A DNA stretch of 64,000 bases from JANQMY01 sp965228775 (GCA_965228775.1 OZ245840.1:2852001-2916000), one strand, 5' to 3'; counted from the first letter of the stretch, positions 7,920 through 17,099 are shown. Program-made: numbers and translations. The notes: generated from the letters alone by a model not told the origin.

Positions 7920-8537
7920 ATGGCAGACGATGAGAAACCGCCAAAGCCTACAACGCTGACCCCAAAGAGCGCGCGGATCGTGGGTCCAGATGAAAAATCG
8001 CTGTGGGATTATGCAGTCCGTGATGCAACGCCATTGCGCCCGTCCGCTGTCAGTGGCGCGCCGGACCCGAGTTCCCCTTTCATGGAAAACTTGCGGAAGA
8101 AAGCCAAATCATCGCCGCAATCGGTGGTGCCGCTTGCCGGCAGCGAATTGCGACCGAAACTTCCCAACAAACCTCTGTCATCTTTGGACCGGCGAACGTC
8201 GCAAAAGCTTCGGAACGGGCGCATTCCGATCGACGCCACACTTGATCTCCACGGCTTCCGCCAAGCAGAGGCGCATAACCGCCTTATTCGTTTCGTGGAA
8301 TCCTGCCAAAGCCAGGGCTTCAAATGTGTTTTGGTGATTACGGGCAAAGGCGTGCCGGATATGGCTCAAAAACCCCGGGGCGCTGAAAATGTGCGCGGCG
8401 TTCTGCGGACGGCCTTGCCGAATTGGCTCCAGACGCCTCCCCTAGACCGTTATGTGGTGAAATATCAAAGCGCCCACATCCACCATGGTGGTGCGGGCGC
8501 TTTTTACTTGTTCCTAAGGCGTAGAGAGCGGCTCTAA
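7920..8537 (+). CDS. Smr-domain protein (possible nuclease)
   Basis: Small MutS-related (Smr) domains are DNA or RNA nicking endonuclease folds. The first about 95 residues are polar and low in complexity. The Smr domain runs from about 100 to the end, with LDLHGF (about 104-109), ITGKG near 141-145 and the closing HIHHGGAGAFYLFLR. It has 205 residues. The gene begins 8 bp after mltA, and its stop codon overlaps the stop of the convergent gene at 8534. The last 70 bp of the coding region contain a strong perfect palindrome (see the hairpin at 8467-8503). Confidence 0.9.
   Translation: MADDEKPPKPTTLTPKSARIVGPDEKSLWDYAVRDATPLRPSAVSGAPDPSSPFMENLRKKAKSSPQSVVPLAGSELRPKLPNKPLSSLDRRTSQKLRNGRIPIDATLDLHGFRQAEAHNRLIRFVESCQSQGFKCVLVITGKGVPDMAQKPRGAENVRGVLRTALPNWLQTPPLDRYVVKYQSAHIHHGGAGAFYLFLRRRERL
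8467..8503 (+). other. Hairpin with T-tract inside the 3' end of the Smr gene
   Basis: Outer arms AAAGCGCCC (8467-8475) and GGGCGCTTT (8495-8503) enclose the perfect palindrome CCACCATGGTGG (8480-8491), and TTTTT follows at 8501-8505. The shape is that of an intrinsic terminator, but it encodes the conserved Smr motif around HIHHGGAGAF, so coding constraint may explain it. Confidence 0.35.
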
Positions 8538-10315
8538 CCCATCAAACCTGCGGCCCAAACGGCCCCCGCCGCGACACCGAACACAATGACCGTGCCCAAA
8601 ACAGCGGCGGCGGATTGCATCCATGGGTTCTTCAAGAAACCCATCATGCCCTTGCCGGATTTGCGGCGGGCATCATCTTGAGGTGCGGCTTGCCAATTGG
8701 CTTCCCAAACCGCATCTTTCGGGAAGCTGCCCAGGACAGATACTTGCCCGCCTTCCATTTGGATTTTGTGAAGCGCGCGTTCAACACCGGTCCGTGGACC
8801 GCCGCCATAGACGGGCATAAAGCCACCGCCGCGTTCGTTTTTGCGAACAGTCGGCTTGTAGTCGCCAAGATATCCATCGGTTTCCAGGATCATCCAGTAA
8901 CCGGTTTTGGTCTTGTCTTCGTCTTCCTTGGCCGGGGCCACTTCCGGCAGAATGTCGATGACCCGCACATCCACCTTATTGTCGAAGAAGGGCCGCAACA
9001 AATGATGCTGCGAAACTTTCGGCTTGGTGCTCCGTACCAAGAGCGTCGTGATCAGTTGACGCCCATAATCCCGGCGCACCAAATCGGCCAAGCGCGGGAA
9101 TGGGATCTTTTGTTTGATCACCTTCTCGCTTGCCCCGATCTTCGATTGCAGCTTCGACAGCGGCTTTTCGATCATCGGGTGCGAATGCAACACCCAGCCT
9201 TCGAATGCGGAATGGGTCCTAAAGCTCCGCACACAGAATGCCTCGCGCAGCATCTTCACGCGTTCATAGGGGTTCTTGCGGGCTTCCTGGAAGGCGCTGA
9301 AAAGCACTTGGCCGGTGACCTCGTCGCGGATTTCCCGGTCACCCACGGTTTCCCGCAGCCACCCCGTATGCAAATCGTCCAGGGTCCACACATCGTCGCC
9401 GTCAGGCCCTGGGTCCGGCAGCAGCTGATAGATGTTCAGCTTTTCGTCCCGGTCGAACACATCCAAGATATCGGCCAGCACGCTGCGCGGAAACTTTACG
9501 GTCTCGAACAGGTCGGCCATCACCTCCGTAGCGAAGACACGGCGGATCTGCTCGTAGTCCATGTCACGGATCAGTTGCTTGAGGGCCGCCGGGTTGTTCT
9601 TTGCCTTCTGTGCCAGGACCAAATAACGGGTGAGATTGTCTTCACCCAGATCTTGGATGTTCCGTTTGACCGGGTAGAGATTATACATCTCCGCGCAATC
9701 GATCGAGGCAATGGCAGCGACGATCGGCATGGTCTCGGATTTTTTGAGTGCTGAGGCTTCGGCAATCTTATGCACTTCCAATGCGGCATCGGACGTGCAG
9801 TTTGTGTAAGCGAACTGCGCCTTGGGGATGATATTGCGCAAGCCCCGGTCGCATTGTTTGAATGCCTGAGAATCCGCATACACATGGGTGATCTGTGCCG
9901 TGAGCGCGCGCTGACGGTGATCGTCGAGAGACAGCAGGCCCTCCTTCAGCGCGTTGTCGATTTCGGCGACCGATGCTTGAGTGATCGGCTTCCCATAAAT
10001 TTCAACACCGCGTCCGAAGATCACTTCGCGCGGCATGAGCAAATGGTGGTCAATCTTCAAATAGATTTCGCTGACAATGCGCAGCTCGGATGACGGGATC
10101 TGTCTGATCACGTCCGTAAGCACACCGCCCTTCAGGTTCATGACCGGCACGATGGCGCGGCCGACACCCCCCGACCAGACGCGTTCGATCACATCCTCAT
10201 GCGATTTTTGCGTCGCTGGCTCTAGAAGCGCGTTCTTAACGCGGCTTGCACGAAAGGCACATGAGCCACCTTCACCCTGGCAGCTGATGCCATATCCGAG
10301 ATTCTGTCCCACCAT
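8534..10315 (-). CDS. Unrecognised 593-residue protein with a C-terminal membrane anchor
   Basis: I do not recognise a family. The protein is mostly soluble and charged, with no N-terminal signal. It has four or more cysteines in the first 240 residues (CQGEGGSCAF near 13-22, CDRGLRN, YTNCTSD, SIDCAEM). A lysine/acid-rich loop (about 455-468) is followed by a short Gly/Arg segment and then a single hydrophobic helix at about 567-590 ending in WAAGLMG, which would make it a tail-anchored inner-membrane protein facing the cytosol. It lies downstream of hslVU on the same strand, 152 bp after hslU, and its stop overlaps that of the Smr gene. Codon use looks like its neighbours. It is real: a 593-codon frame with alphaproteobacterial codon bias and a plausible anchor. 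Confidence 0.8.
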   Translation of the reverse strand: MVGQNLGYGISCQGEGGSCAFRASRVKNALLEPATQKSHEDVIERVWSGGVGRAIVPVMNLKGGVLTDVIRQIPSSELRIVSEIYLKIDHHLLMPREVIFGRGVEIYGKPITQASVAEIDNALKEGLLSLDDHRQRALTAQITHVYADSQAFKQCDRGLRNIIPKAQFAYTNCTSDAALEVHKIAEASALKKSETMPIVAAIASIDCAEMYNLYPVKRNIQDLGEDNLTRYLVLAQKAKNNPAALKQLIRDMDYEQIRRVFATEVMADLFETVKFPRSVLADILDVFDRDEKLNIYQLLPDPGPDGDDVWTLDDLHTGWLRETVGDREIRDEVTGQVLFSAFQEARKNPYERVKMLREAFCVRSFRTHSAFEGWVLHSHPMIEKPLSKLQSKIGASEKVIKQKIPFPRLADLVRRDYGRQLITTLLVRSTKPKVSQHHLLRPFFDNKVDVRVIDILPEVAPAKEDEDKTKTGYWMILETDGYLGDYKPTVRKNERGGGFMPVYGGGPRTGVERALHKIQMEGGQVSVLGSFPKDAVWEANWQAAPQDDARRKSGKGMMGFLKNPWMQSAAAVLGTVIVFGVAAGAVWAAGLMG

Positions 10316-10467
10316 GCGTTACTCTGATCTGTGGTTGGTCCGGCGCGGACACAATTCACCCCTTCCGCATCCGGTTCTCTTAATCTTAATGGAAAATCAA
10401 GAATTGAGCAACGTTAACGATTGTGCGTGAGATCACAAGAAGGCCAGCAATTTGGCCGCTTTTATGG

Positions 10468-11775
10468 TTAAAGGATGAACTTTGACAGGTCCGTATTGCT
10501 CGCCAAATCGCCCACGTGTTTTTGCACATAGGCTGCATCCACTACCACGGTCTCGCCAGACCGGTCGGTCGCATGGAAGCTGATCTCGTCCAGCACCCGC
10601 TCCATCACCGTCTGAAGGCGGCGCGCGCCGATATTTTCGACCGTTTCATTCACGGCGACGGCCACATCCGCCAACGCATCAATGCCATCTTCGGAAAATT
10701 CCAGGGTTACCTCTTCCGTGGCCAGCAGTGCTTCGTATTGTTTGACGAGACTTGCTTCCGGTTCGGTGAGGATCCGTTTGAAATCATCGCGGGTCAGCGC
10801 TGATAATTCCACCCGGTTGGGCAAGCGCCCTTGCAGCTCCGGCAACAGGTCCGACGGTTTGGCCAGATGGAAAGCGCCCGAGGCGATGAACAGAATATGG
10901 TCGGTTTTGACCGTGCCGTGTTTGGTGGACACGGACGTGCCTTCGATGAGCGGCAGCAAGTCCCGCTGCACGCCTTCGCGGCTTACATCGGCGCCTTGCC
11001 GTTCTGAGCGCGCGCAGATTTTGTCGATCTCATCCAAGAAGACGATGCCGTCATTTTCTGCGGATTCGATGGCTTCTTGAACGACCGAATCTTCATCCAG
11101 CAATTTGTCGGATTCTTCGGCGATCAAATGTTCGTACGAATCCCGCACCGTTGTCCGCCGCCGCTTCGTGCGGCCGCCAAACGCTTTGCCGAACATGTCG
11201 TTGAGATTGATCATGCCCATCTGGGCGCCGGGCATGCCGGGAATGTCGAAACTGGGCATGACACTGGAGCTGTCGGCCATTTCGATCTCAATTTCCTTAT
11301 CGTCCAACTCGCCACTGCGCAATTTGGCACGGAAGGATTCCTTCGTCGCATTGCTTGAATCCGCGCCCACCAGAGCTTCTAGAACGCGGTTCTCGGCATG
11401 GATATGGGCCGTGGCCTGGACTTCCTTGCGTTTGCGCTGGCGCACCGTATCGATGCTGATCTCCACCAGGTCGCGGATAATCTGTTCCACGTCCCGGCCC
11501 ACATAACCCACTTCCGTGAACTTCGTGGCTTCTACTTTGATGAACGGCGCTTGGGCCAGTTTGGCCAGCCGGCGCGAGATCTCGGTTTTGCCGACGCCCG
11601 TTGGGCCGATCATTAGAATGTTCTTCGGCAGAACTTCTTCGCGCAGATCCTCCGGCAATTGCTGGCGGCGCCAGCGGTTACGCAAGGCAATGGCCACGGC
11701 ACGCTTGGCATCTTGTTGGCCCACAATATAGCGGTCCAGTTCGGAAACGATTTCACGGGGAGAGAATGACGTCAT
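10468..11775 (-). CDS. hslU: HslU ATPase subunit of the HslVU protease
   Basis: AAA+ unfoldase that feeds substrates to HslV. Walker A GPTGVGKT is at 57-64, Walker B is in IVFLDEIDKI (about 244-253), and the sensor region follows. The insertion (I) domain lies between about 110 and 240. The C-terminal LSKFIL is the tail that docks into HslV. The length of 435 residues is normal. It starts 30 bp downstream of hslV, forming the hslVU operon on the minus strand. Confidence 0.97.
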   Translation of the reverse strand: MTSFSPREIVSELDRYIVGQQDAKRAVAIALRNRWRRQQLPEDLREEVLPKNILMIGPTGVGKTEISRRLAKLAQAPFIKVEATKFTEVGYVGRDVEQIIRDLVEISIDTVRQRKRKEVQATAHIHAENRVLEALVGADSSNATKESFRAKLRSGELDDKEIEIEMADSSSVMPSFDIPGMPGAQMGMINLNDMFGKAFGGRTKRRRTTVRDSYEHLIAEESDKLLDEDSVVQEAIESAENDGIVFLDEIDKICARSERQGADVSREGVQRDLLPLIEGTSVSTKHGTVKTDHILFIASGAFHLAKPSDLLPELQGRLPNRVELSALTRDDFKRILTEPEASLVKQYEALLATEEVTLEFSEDGIDALADVAVAVNETVENIGARRLQTVMERVLDEISFHATDRSGETVVVDAAYVQKHVGDLASNTDLSKFIL

Positions 11776-11805
11776 GTTACGTTGTCTTTTGAGAAAGTGA
11801 TGACC

Positions 11806-12354
11806 TTAAAGGTCGATTTTTTCGATGATCAGGCTGTTATTGGTGTAGACGCAAATGTCGGCGGCAATGCCCATGGCCCGTTTGGCGATGTCTTCCGCGT
11901 CCAGATCCAGCCCATTTAGCGCGCGGGCGGCGGCCAGCGCATAATTGCCGCCCGATCCAATGCCGATAATCCCGTCTTCCGGCTCTAGAACGTCGCCTGT
12001 CCCGGTGAGTACCAGACTTGTGGTCTTGTCCGCCACCGCCATCATCGCTTCCAGACGGCGCAGATAACGGTCCGTCCGCCAGTCTTTGGCAAGTTCCACG
12101 GCGGCCCTTGTCAGGTTTCCAGGATGTTGTTCTAGTTTTGCCTCCAAGCGCTCGAATAGCGTGAAGGCATCGGCCGTGGCCCCCGCAAAGCCACCAACCA
12201 CATTCCCCTTGCCGAAGCGCCGCACTTTGCGCGCATTGCTCTTGATAACCGTATCGCCGAGGCTTACTTGGCCATCACCGGCAACAACAACGGCATTTGC
12301 GGTTCGCACGGACAAAATCGTCGTTCCGTGCCATATTTCGGGGGCAGATGTCAC
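11806..12354 (-). CDS. hslV: HslV peptidase subunit of the HslVU protease
   Basis: Threonine peptidase of the proteasome-like HslVU complex. The sequence begins MTSAPEIWHGTTI, so removal of about ten residues would expose the nucleophile Thr11. GDGQVSLG (about 26-33), GNVVGGFAGATADAF (about 50-64) and GIGSGGNYALAAARAL (about 134-149) are family signatures. It is 182 residues long. It is divergent from hisB with about 190 bp between, as in other alphaproteobacteria. Confidence 0.97.
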   Translation of the reverse strand: MTSAPEIWHGTTILSVRTANAVVVAGDGQVSLGDTVIKSNARKVRRFGKGNVVGGFAGATADAFTLFERLEAKLEQHPGNLTRAAVELAKDWRTDRYLRRLEAMMAVADKTTSLVLTGTGDVLEPEDGIIGIGSGGNYALAAARALNGLDLDAEDIAKRAMGIAADICVYTNNSLIIEKIDL

Positions 12355-12547
12355 AAAAGGGCTCCAAATGGGCTGGGAGATGTGGCTCTAGCACGAGCCT
12401 GTGTCCTTTGCATGTGGCATTTGTAAGGTTTGCGTCAAGCCCCTGGCCGTATTGTTCCCAATTGTGTGCGCTTCTGCCCGGCTGCTCTGGATTGTGGCGC
12501 ATTGCACAAACACCTGATAAAAGACCGCGATGGAACAGGATGTGAAC

Positions 12548-13165
12548 ATGCAGGATAGTAACGGGAGCGCGCCGCGCACCGCTATGGTGGAGCGGAAAAC
12601 CCGCGAAACGGAGATCATGGTGTCCGTCAATTTAGACGGCACCGGCGAATACGATGTGGATACGGGCATCGGCTTTCTCGACCACATGCTCGAAAGCTTT
12701 TCGAAGCACTCCGCGATCGACCTGAAAGTGCGTGCCCAAGGCGACCTGCATATCGATTTTCACCACACCACCGAAGATACGGGCATCGTCATGGGTCAGG
12801 CAGTGCACCGCGCGCTCGGCGATCTAAAGGGTATTCGGCGCTTTGGCTGCGCGACCATTCCCATGGATGAAACATGCACCCGCGTTGCGCTCGATGTTTC
12901 AAACCGTCCCTATTTGATTTGGCGTGTTGAGTTTTCGAAGCCAAAGCTGGGCGATATGGATACGGAACTGTTCAAGGAATGGTTCCAGGCCTTTGCCCAG
13001 TCGGCCGGCATTACCCTGCATGTGGACAACCTGTATGGCGAGAACAATCACCATATTGTGGAAAGCTGTTATAAGGGCCTTGCTAGAGCGCTTCGTGATG
13101 CCATTGAGATGGATTTGCGCCAGATCTCGCAAATTCCAAGCACGAAGGGCGTTCTGGGGGACTGA
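12548..13165 (+). CDS. hisB: Imidazoleglycerol-phosphate dehydratase
   Basis: Dehydrates imidazoleglycerol phosphate, sixth step of histidine synthesis. Metal-binding histidine clusters are visible in FHHTTEDTGI and in NNHHIVESCYKGLARALRDA. It is the monofunctional form without the N-terminal phosphatase. An ATG at 12530 is also in frame; the ATG at 12548 is preferred because AGGA lies 7 nt before it (12537-12540), giving 205 residues. First gene of the his cluster, followed by hisH after 63 bp. Confidence 0.96.
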   Translation: MQDSNGSAPRTAMVERKTRETEIMVSVNLDGTGEYDVDTGIGFLDHMLESFSKHSAIDLKVRAQGDLHIDFHHTTEDTGIVMGQAVHRALGDLKGIRRFGCATIPMDETCTRVALDVSNRPYLIWRVEFSKPKLGDMDTELFKEWFQAFAQSAGITLHVDNLYGENNHHIVESCYKGLARALRDAIEMDLRQISQIPSTKGVLGD

Positions 13166-13228
13166 TCTCTGTGGCGAACCCATCGGCGCCTTGCTTGATG
13201 ATGCGTTCGCTGTCCGGCACGTAGAACT

Positions 13229-13876
13229 ATGGAAACAGTAGCGATTATCGATTACGGCTCCGGCAATCTGCGGTCCGCCGGAAAGGCGTTCGAACGCATG
13301 GTGCGTGAAGGTGAGTACAATTGCCGGATAGATGTCACCGGCGACCCAGAGAGGGTGCGTGCCGCCGATCGCATTGTCCTGCCGGGCGTGGGCGCTTTCG
13401 GTGATTGCCGGGCAGGCCTGGAAGCCGCCGACGGCATGTGGGACCTGTTGATTGAACTGGTGGAAAAGCAGGCGCGCCCCTTTTTGGGCATTTGCGTCGG
13501 GATGCAGCTCATGGCCAGTTGGGGGCTGGAACACGGGCGTTTTGCCGGGTTTGGCTGGATTGAAGGGGATGTGATCCCAATCGAGCCGGGTGATGGCCTT
13601 AAGGTACCGCATATGGGGTGGAACACGGTTCAGTTTGATCAGAACCACCCGGTCACAAAAGGGCTCGGCGAAGGTGATCTTTCGCACGCCTATTTCGTCC
13701 ACTCCTATGCATTGGCGGCACAGGACCCTGCCTACGTGGTCGGGACAGCGGAATATGGGCAAACGATTACCGCGGCCGTGGCCCATGACACGAAGATCGG
13801 TACTCAATTCCACCCGGAGAAGAGCCAGGCAACTGGCCTTACCCTTATCGGCAACTTTCTTTCCTGGCGGCCTTAG
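13229..13876 (+). CDS. hisH: Imidazole glycerol phosphate synthase, glutaminase subunit
   Basis: Class I glutamine amidotransferase that supplies ammonia to HisF. Nucleophile Cys89 lies in FLGICVGMQ, and the His195/Glu197 pair in QFHPEKS completes the triad. It has 215 residues. hisA begins 6 bp later. Confidence 0.97.
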   Translation: METVAIIDYGSGNLRSAGKAFERMVREGEYNCRIDVTGDPERVRAADRIVLPGVGAFGDCRAGLEAADGMWDLLIELVEKQARPFLGICVGMQLMASWGLEHGRFAGFGWIEGDVIPIEPGDGLKVPHMGWNTVQFDQNHPVTKGLGEGDLSHAYFVHSYALAAQDPAYVVGTAEYGQTITAAVAHDTKIGTQFHPEKSQATGLTLIGNFLSWRP

Positions 13877-13882
13877 ACACTC

Positions 13883-14614
13883 ATGATTTTGTACCCAGCC
13901 ATTGACCTCAAAGACGGTGCCTGTGTGCGTCTTGAAAAAGGCGACATGGAAAAGGTGACCGTCTTCAATGACGACCCCGCTGCCCAGGCGCAGGCCTTCG
14001 AGGCGCAAGGGTTCCAATGGCTTCATCTGGTGGATTTGAATGGGGCTTTCGCCGGAAAGGCCGTAAATGCTGACGCTGTAACGTCTATACTTTCGGTAAC
14101 ATCGTTGCCAATTCAGTTGGGCGGGGGCATTCGGACGATGGCCCAGGTGGAAGCCTGGCTTGCCGCAGGTGTCCGCCGGGTGATCTTGGGAACTGCTGCG
14201 GTTCGCGATCCCGAATTCGTCAAACAAGCCGCGAAGGAATTTCCAGGGCAAATCGCCGTCGGCATTGATGCGCGGGGCGGCTTGGTGGCCGTGGAAGGGT
14301 GGGCTGAAACGTCCGACATGACGGCGGTCGATCTGGCAAAGGCGTTCGAGCAGGCGGGCATCGCGGCCATCATTTACACGGATATCGACCGGGACGGTAT
14401 TCTGACGGGGCTCAATCTCCCGGCGACCGTTGACCTCGCCCGGCAAATCTCGACTCCGGTCATCGCCAGCGGTGGCCTTGCGGGCATGGATGATATTCGC
14501 GCCATGCTCGCTCTGGAACCAAATTCTATCAACGGGGCCATTAGCGGCCGGGCGATCTATGATGGGCGCCTTGATGCGGCAGAGGCATTGTCCTTGCTGA
14601 AAGGCCGGTCATGA
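13883..14614 (+). CDS. hisA: ProFAR isomerase (phosphoribosylformimino-AICAR-phosphate isomerase)
   Basis: TIM-barrel Amadori isomerase of histidine synthesis. The first catalytic aspartate is in YPAIDLKDG (Asp8) and the second in YTDIDRDGIL (about 166-175). Phosphate-binding loops GGGIR (about 78-82) and ASGGL (about 196-200) are seen. It has 243 residues and overlaps hisF by 4 bp. Confidence 0.97.
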   Translation: MILYPAIDLKDGACVRLEKGDMEKVTVFNDDPAAQAQAFEAQGFQWLHLVDLNGAFAGKAVNADAVTSILSVTSLPIQLGGGIRTMAQVEAWLAAGVRRVILGTAAVRDPEFVKQAAKEFPGQIAVGIDARGGLVAVEGWAETSDMTAVDLAKAFEQAGIAAIIYTDIDRDGILTGLNLPATVDLARQISTPVIASGGLAGMDDIRAMLALEPNSINGAISGRAIYDGRLDAAEALSLLKGRS

Positions 14615-15372
14615 CCTTGAAGGCGCGTGTCATTCCCTGTCTGGACGTGAAAGATGGGCGCGTGGTCAAAGGCGTCAATTTCGTCGATCTGCGTGATGCC
14701 GGGGACCCGGTTGATTGTGCCAAAGCCTATGACGCCGCCGGCGCAGACGAGCTTTGTTTTCTCGACATCACAGCCAGCCATGAAAAACGTGGAATCCTGC
14801 TCGATGTGGTTCAGGCAACGGCCGAACAGTGTTTCATGCCGCTCACGGTAGGAGGCGGGGTGCGCACCGTGGATGACATTCGCCAGCTCCTCTTGGCTGG
14901 GGCCGACAAGGTCTCCATCAATACGGCGGCCGTCCGCGACCGGCAGTTTGTCAAGCAGGCCGCCGAGAAGTTTGGCAGTCAATGCATTGTGGTTGCGGTG
15001 GACGCCAAAGCGACGGGATCGGGCAATTGGGAAATCTTCACCCATGGAGGCCGCGAACCCACAGGGATCGATGCGATTACGTTTGCCGAAGAAGTCACGG
15101 CCCTTGGCGCGGGCGAAATCCTGCTCACCTCGATGGACCGCGATGGCACGAAGATCGGCTTCGACAATGACCTCACCAGTAAAATATCCAACGCGGTGTC
15201 AGTGCCGGTGATCGCCAGCGGCGGCGTCGGCACGCTGGATCATCTTGTGGACGGCGTCCAAATTGGTCATGCCAATGCAGTACTTGCGGCATCGATTTTT
15301 CATTTCGGAACCTATACAATAGCGGAAGCAAAAGAGCACATGGCCGCTGCGGGCATTCCCGTAAGACTGTAG
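14611..15372 (+). CDS. hisF: Imidazole glycerol phosphate synthase, cyclase subunit
   Basis: Cyclase partner of HisH; makes imidazoleglycerol phosphate and AICAR. CLDVKDGRVVKG (about 9-20) carries the first catalytic Asp and VAVDAKATGSG (about 128-138) the second; TSMDRDGTKIGFD and the phosphate loop ASGGVG follow. It has 253 residues. The next his gene (hisE) is not adjacent: a CYTH/CHAD gene lies between. Confidence 0.97.
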   Translation: MTLKARVIPCLDVKDGRVVKGVNFVDLRDAGDPVDCAKAYDAAGADELCFLDITASHEKRGILLDVVQATAEQCFMPLTVGGGVRTVDDIRQLLLAGADKVSINTAAVRDRQFVKQAAEKFGSQCIVVAVDAKATGSGNWEIFTHGGREPTGIDAITFAEEVTALGAGEILLTSMDRDGTKIGFDNDLTSKISNAVSVPVIASGGVGTLDHLVDGVQIGHANAVLAASIFHFGTYTIAEAKEHMAAAGIPVRL

Positions 15373-15420
15373 TTTCAGCGGGCGTTTTCGTCATTGCGCC
15401 GTTTGACCCTTTTGTCATGA

Positions 15421-15448
15421 GAATGAATTCAGCAGAATGAATTCAGCA
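15421..15448. repeat. Tandem 14-bp duplication upstream of the CYTH/CHAD gene
   Basis: The 14-mer GAATGAATTCAGCA occurs twice in exact tandem (15421-15434 and 15435-15448) in the 116-bp gap between hisF and the next gene. No other copy was noticed. Confidence 0.85.
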
Positions 15449-15488
15449 CAGCTATGGCGTTGGTGGCGGCCATCGGGCGCCGAAATTT

Positions 15489-17042
15489 TTGGGTCAGGTC
15501 TTGCAGAGGGAAATCGAACTCAAACTGCGCGTCGCTCCGGACGACATGGCGCGGTTGAAGAAATGTGCGGCGATTGCTGATTGCAGCATTGGTGTCGAAA
15601 CCAAGAAGAAGCTGCGGTCGGTCTATTTCGACACGCCCGATTTTGGTCTCAAGGCCCGCAAACTGGCATTGCGTGTGCGCCATGACGGGGCCCGCAAAAT
15701 CCAAACCGTCAAATCAGAATCCCGCTCGGGCCTGTTGTCGGATCGTGCGGAATGTGAAGTGGAGCTCTGGGGCGACCGGCCAAATGTAGACTTGGTCTCT
15801 GACCGGTTGATGCGCCGGCAGATCAGCAAGGCCATTTCCCATCAAGATCTTCAGCCGCAATTCGAAACCGATATCAATCGAACCATCCGTATGCTGAGGA
15901 CACCGGGCGGCGATGCAATCGAACTTGCGATCGACGAAGGGTTCATTGCCGCCGATGGCAGCAATGAGCTGGTGTCTGAAATCGAATTGGAACTCAAAGA
16001 AGGCGATGTATCTGGTCTGTACGACGTGGTGCGGGATTTGGGCGAAGGCGTCCACCTATCGCCAACCATCATGTCGAAGGCGGACCGGGGCTTTGCCTTG
16101 GCATCCGGTGCACAGCCCACGCCGTCGAAAGCCAAAGCCTTTCGGCTGGATGCGGATGCGACCATCGAAGATGGCCTCATCACGATCTTGCGCGAATGCA
16201 GCCGGCATCTTTTGGCCAATGAAGAGCTTGTGGTGGAGTGTCGCGATGCCGAAGGGCTGCACCAGATGCGGGTGGCCTTGCGCCGTTTGCGGGCGGGCCT
16301 TGCCATCCTTGAAAAACTGGCGCGGGACGACACCACGCTCATGCTCAAAGAAGAGGCCAAGTGGCTTGGCGAAGCGTTGGGGTTTGCGCGGGACGCGGAT
16401 GTGTTCGCGATGGAAGTGTTCGAACCGGTTTATGCGGCCTTCCCCGAAGAATCCGCCATGCCGCATATGAAGGACGCGATTGGCCTGTTGCGCGAGGAAG
16501 CCTGGGCGGATGCACTGAGCGCCATCGGGTCCAAAAGATATTCGGAATTCGTCCTCGAATTAGGTGCGGCCATGGACAAACGGTCTTGGCGTCAGGCGCA
16601 TATTGCGGGCCAATCAAAGCGGCTTGATCAAAGCGCCCGCGCCGTGGCGTCGAAATTGCTGACCAAGCAGATGTCCAGGGCCGGTCAATTGGGTGGACGG
16701 ATCAAGACGCTTACCATCGAAGAACGGCACACGCTGCGCAAGCAGCTCAAGAAGTTCCGGTATACGGGCGAATTCTTTTCATCGCTCTTCAAGAAGAAAA
16801 AGACGAAGCGGTATCTGTCTACCCTTGCACGGGCGCAGGATGTCTTTGGATATTTGAACGATGTGTCGACCGCAGAAAGCATGGTTTCGCGGATCATCTA
16901 TCAGCAGCCGGATTTGGCGGACATCATGATGTGGTCCGGCGGTCTGGTTTTGGGCTGGCACCAGCATCGCGCGGAAGAAGCCTGGGGCGACGCCAAGGCT
17001 TTGTGGCGCGACCTTGAAGACGCGCCCCGTTTTTGGGACTAA
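15489..17042 (+). CDS. CYTH-CHAD protein (probable inorganic triphosphatase or polyphosphate-binding)
   Basis: The CYTH domain (about 6-200) opens with the metal-binding ExExK motif at Glu8, Glu10 and Lys12 and continues with Arg/Glu-rich tunnel strands; CYTH proteins hydrolyse triphosphate groups. The CHAD domain (about 220-517) is helical and has conserved histidines in LHQMRVALRRLR (near 259) and RHTLRKQLKKFRY (near 414); CHAD domains bind polyphosphate. The frame starts at a TTG (15489); a second TTG lies at 15501. The length of 517 residues fits two-domain members such as E. coli YgiF. The gene separates hisF from hisE, which is unusual. Confidence 0.88.
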   Translation: MGQVLQREIELKLRVAPDDMARLKKCAAIADCSIGVETKKKLRSVYFDTPDFGLKARKLALRVRHDGARKIQTVKSESRSGLLSDRAECEVELWGDRPNVDLVSDRLMRRQISKAISHQDLQPQFETDINRTIRMLRTPGGDAIELAIDEGFIAADGSNELVSEIELELKEGDVSGLYDVVRDLGEGVHLSPTIMSKADRGFALASGAQPTPSKAKAFRLDADATIEDGLITILRECSRHLLANEELVVECRDAEGLHQMRVALRRLRAGLAILEKLARDDTTLMLKEEAKWLGEALGFARDADVFAMEVFEPVYAAFPEESAMPHMKDAIGLLREEAWADALSAIGSKRYSEFVLELGAAMDKRSWRQAHIAGQSKRLDQSARAVASKLLTKQMSRAGQLGGRIKTLTIEERHTLRKQLKKFRYTGEFFSSLFKKKKTKRYLSTLARAQDVFGYLNDVSTAESMVSRIIYQQPDLADIMMWSGGLVLGWHQHRAEEAWGDAKALWRDLEDAPRFWD

Positions 17043-17099
17043 ACTTCCATCTTCATTGCTGCGGTACCAAGCGGCATCCATCATCGCAAGGTTCAATGC

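Noticed and set aside
8615..9754. A 379-codon plus-strand frame opposite the 593-residue gene
   Set aside because: The minus-strand frame is longer, ends in a clean membrane anchor and has better codon use. The plus-strand product is rich in His, Gln and Arg, as shadows usually are.
12899..14446. A 515-codon open frame on the minus strand opposite hisB, hisH and hisA
   Set aside because: The protein has no sensible motifs, and the three his genes on the plus strand are unmistakable. Long antisense frames are common in high-GC DNA.
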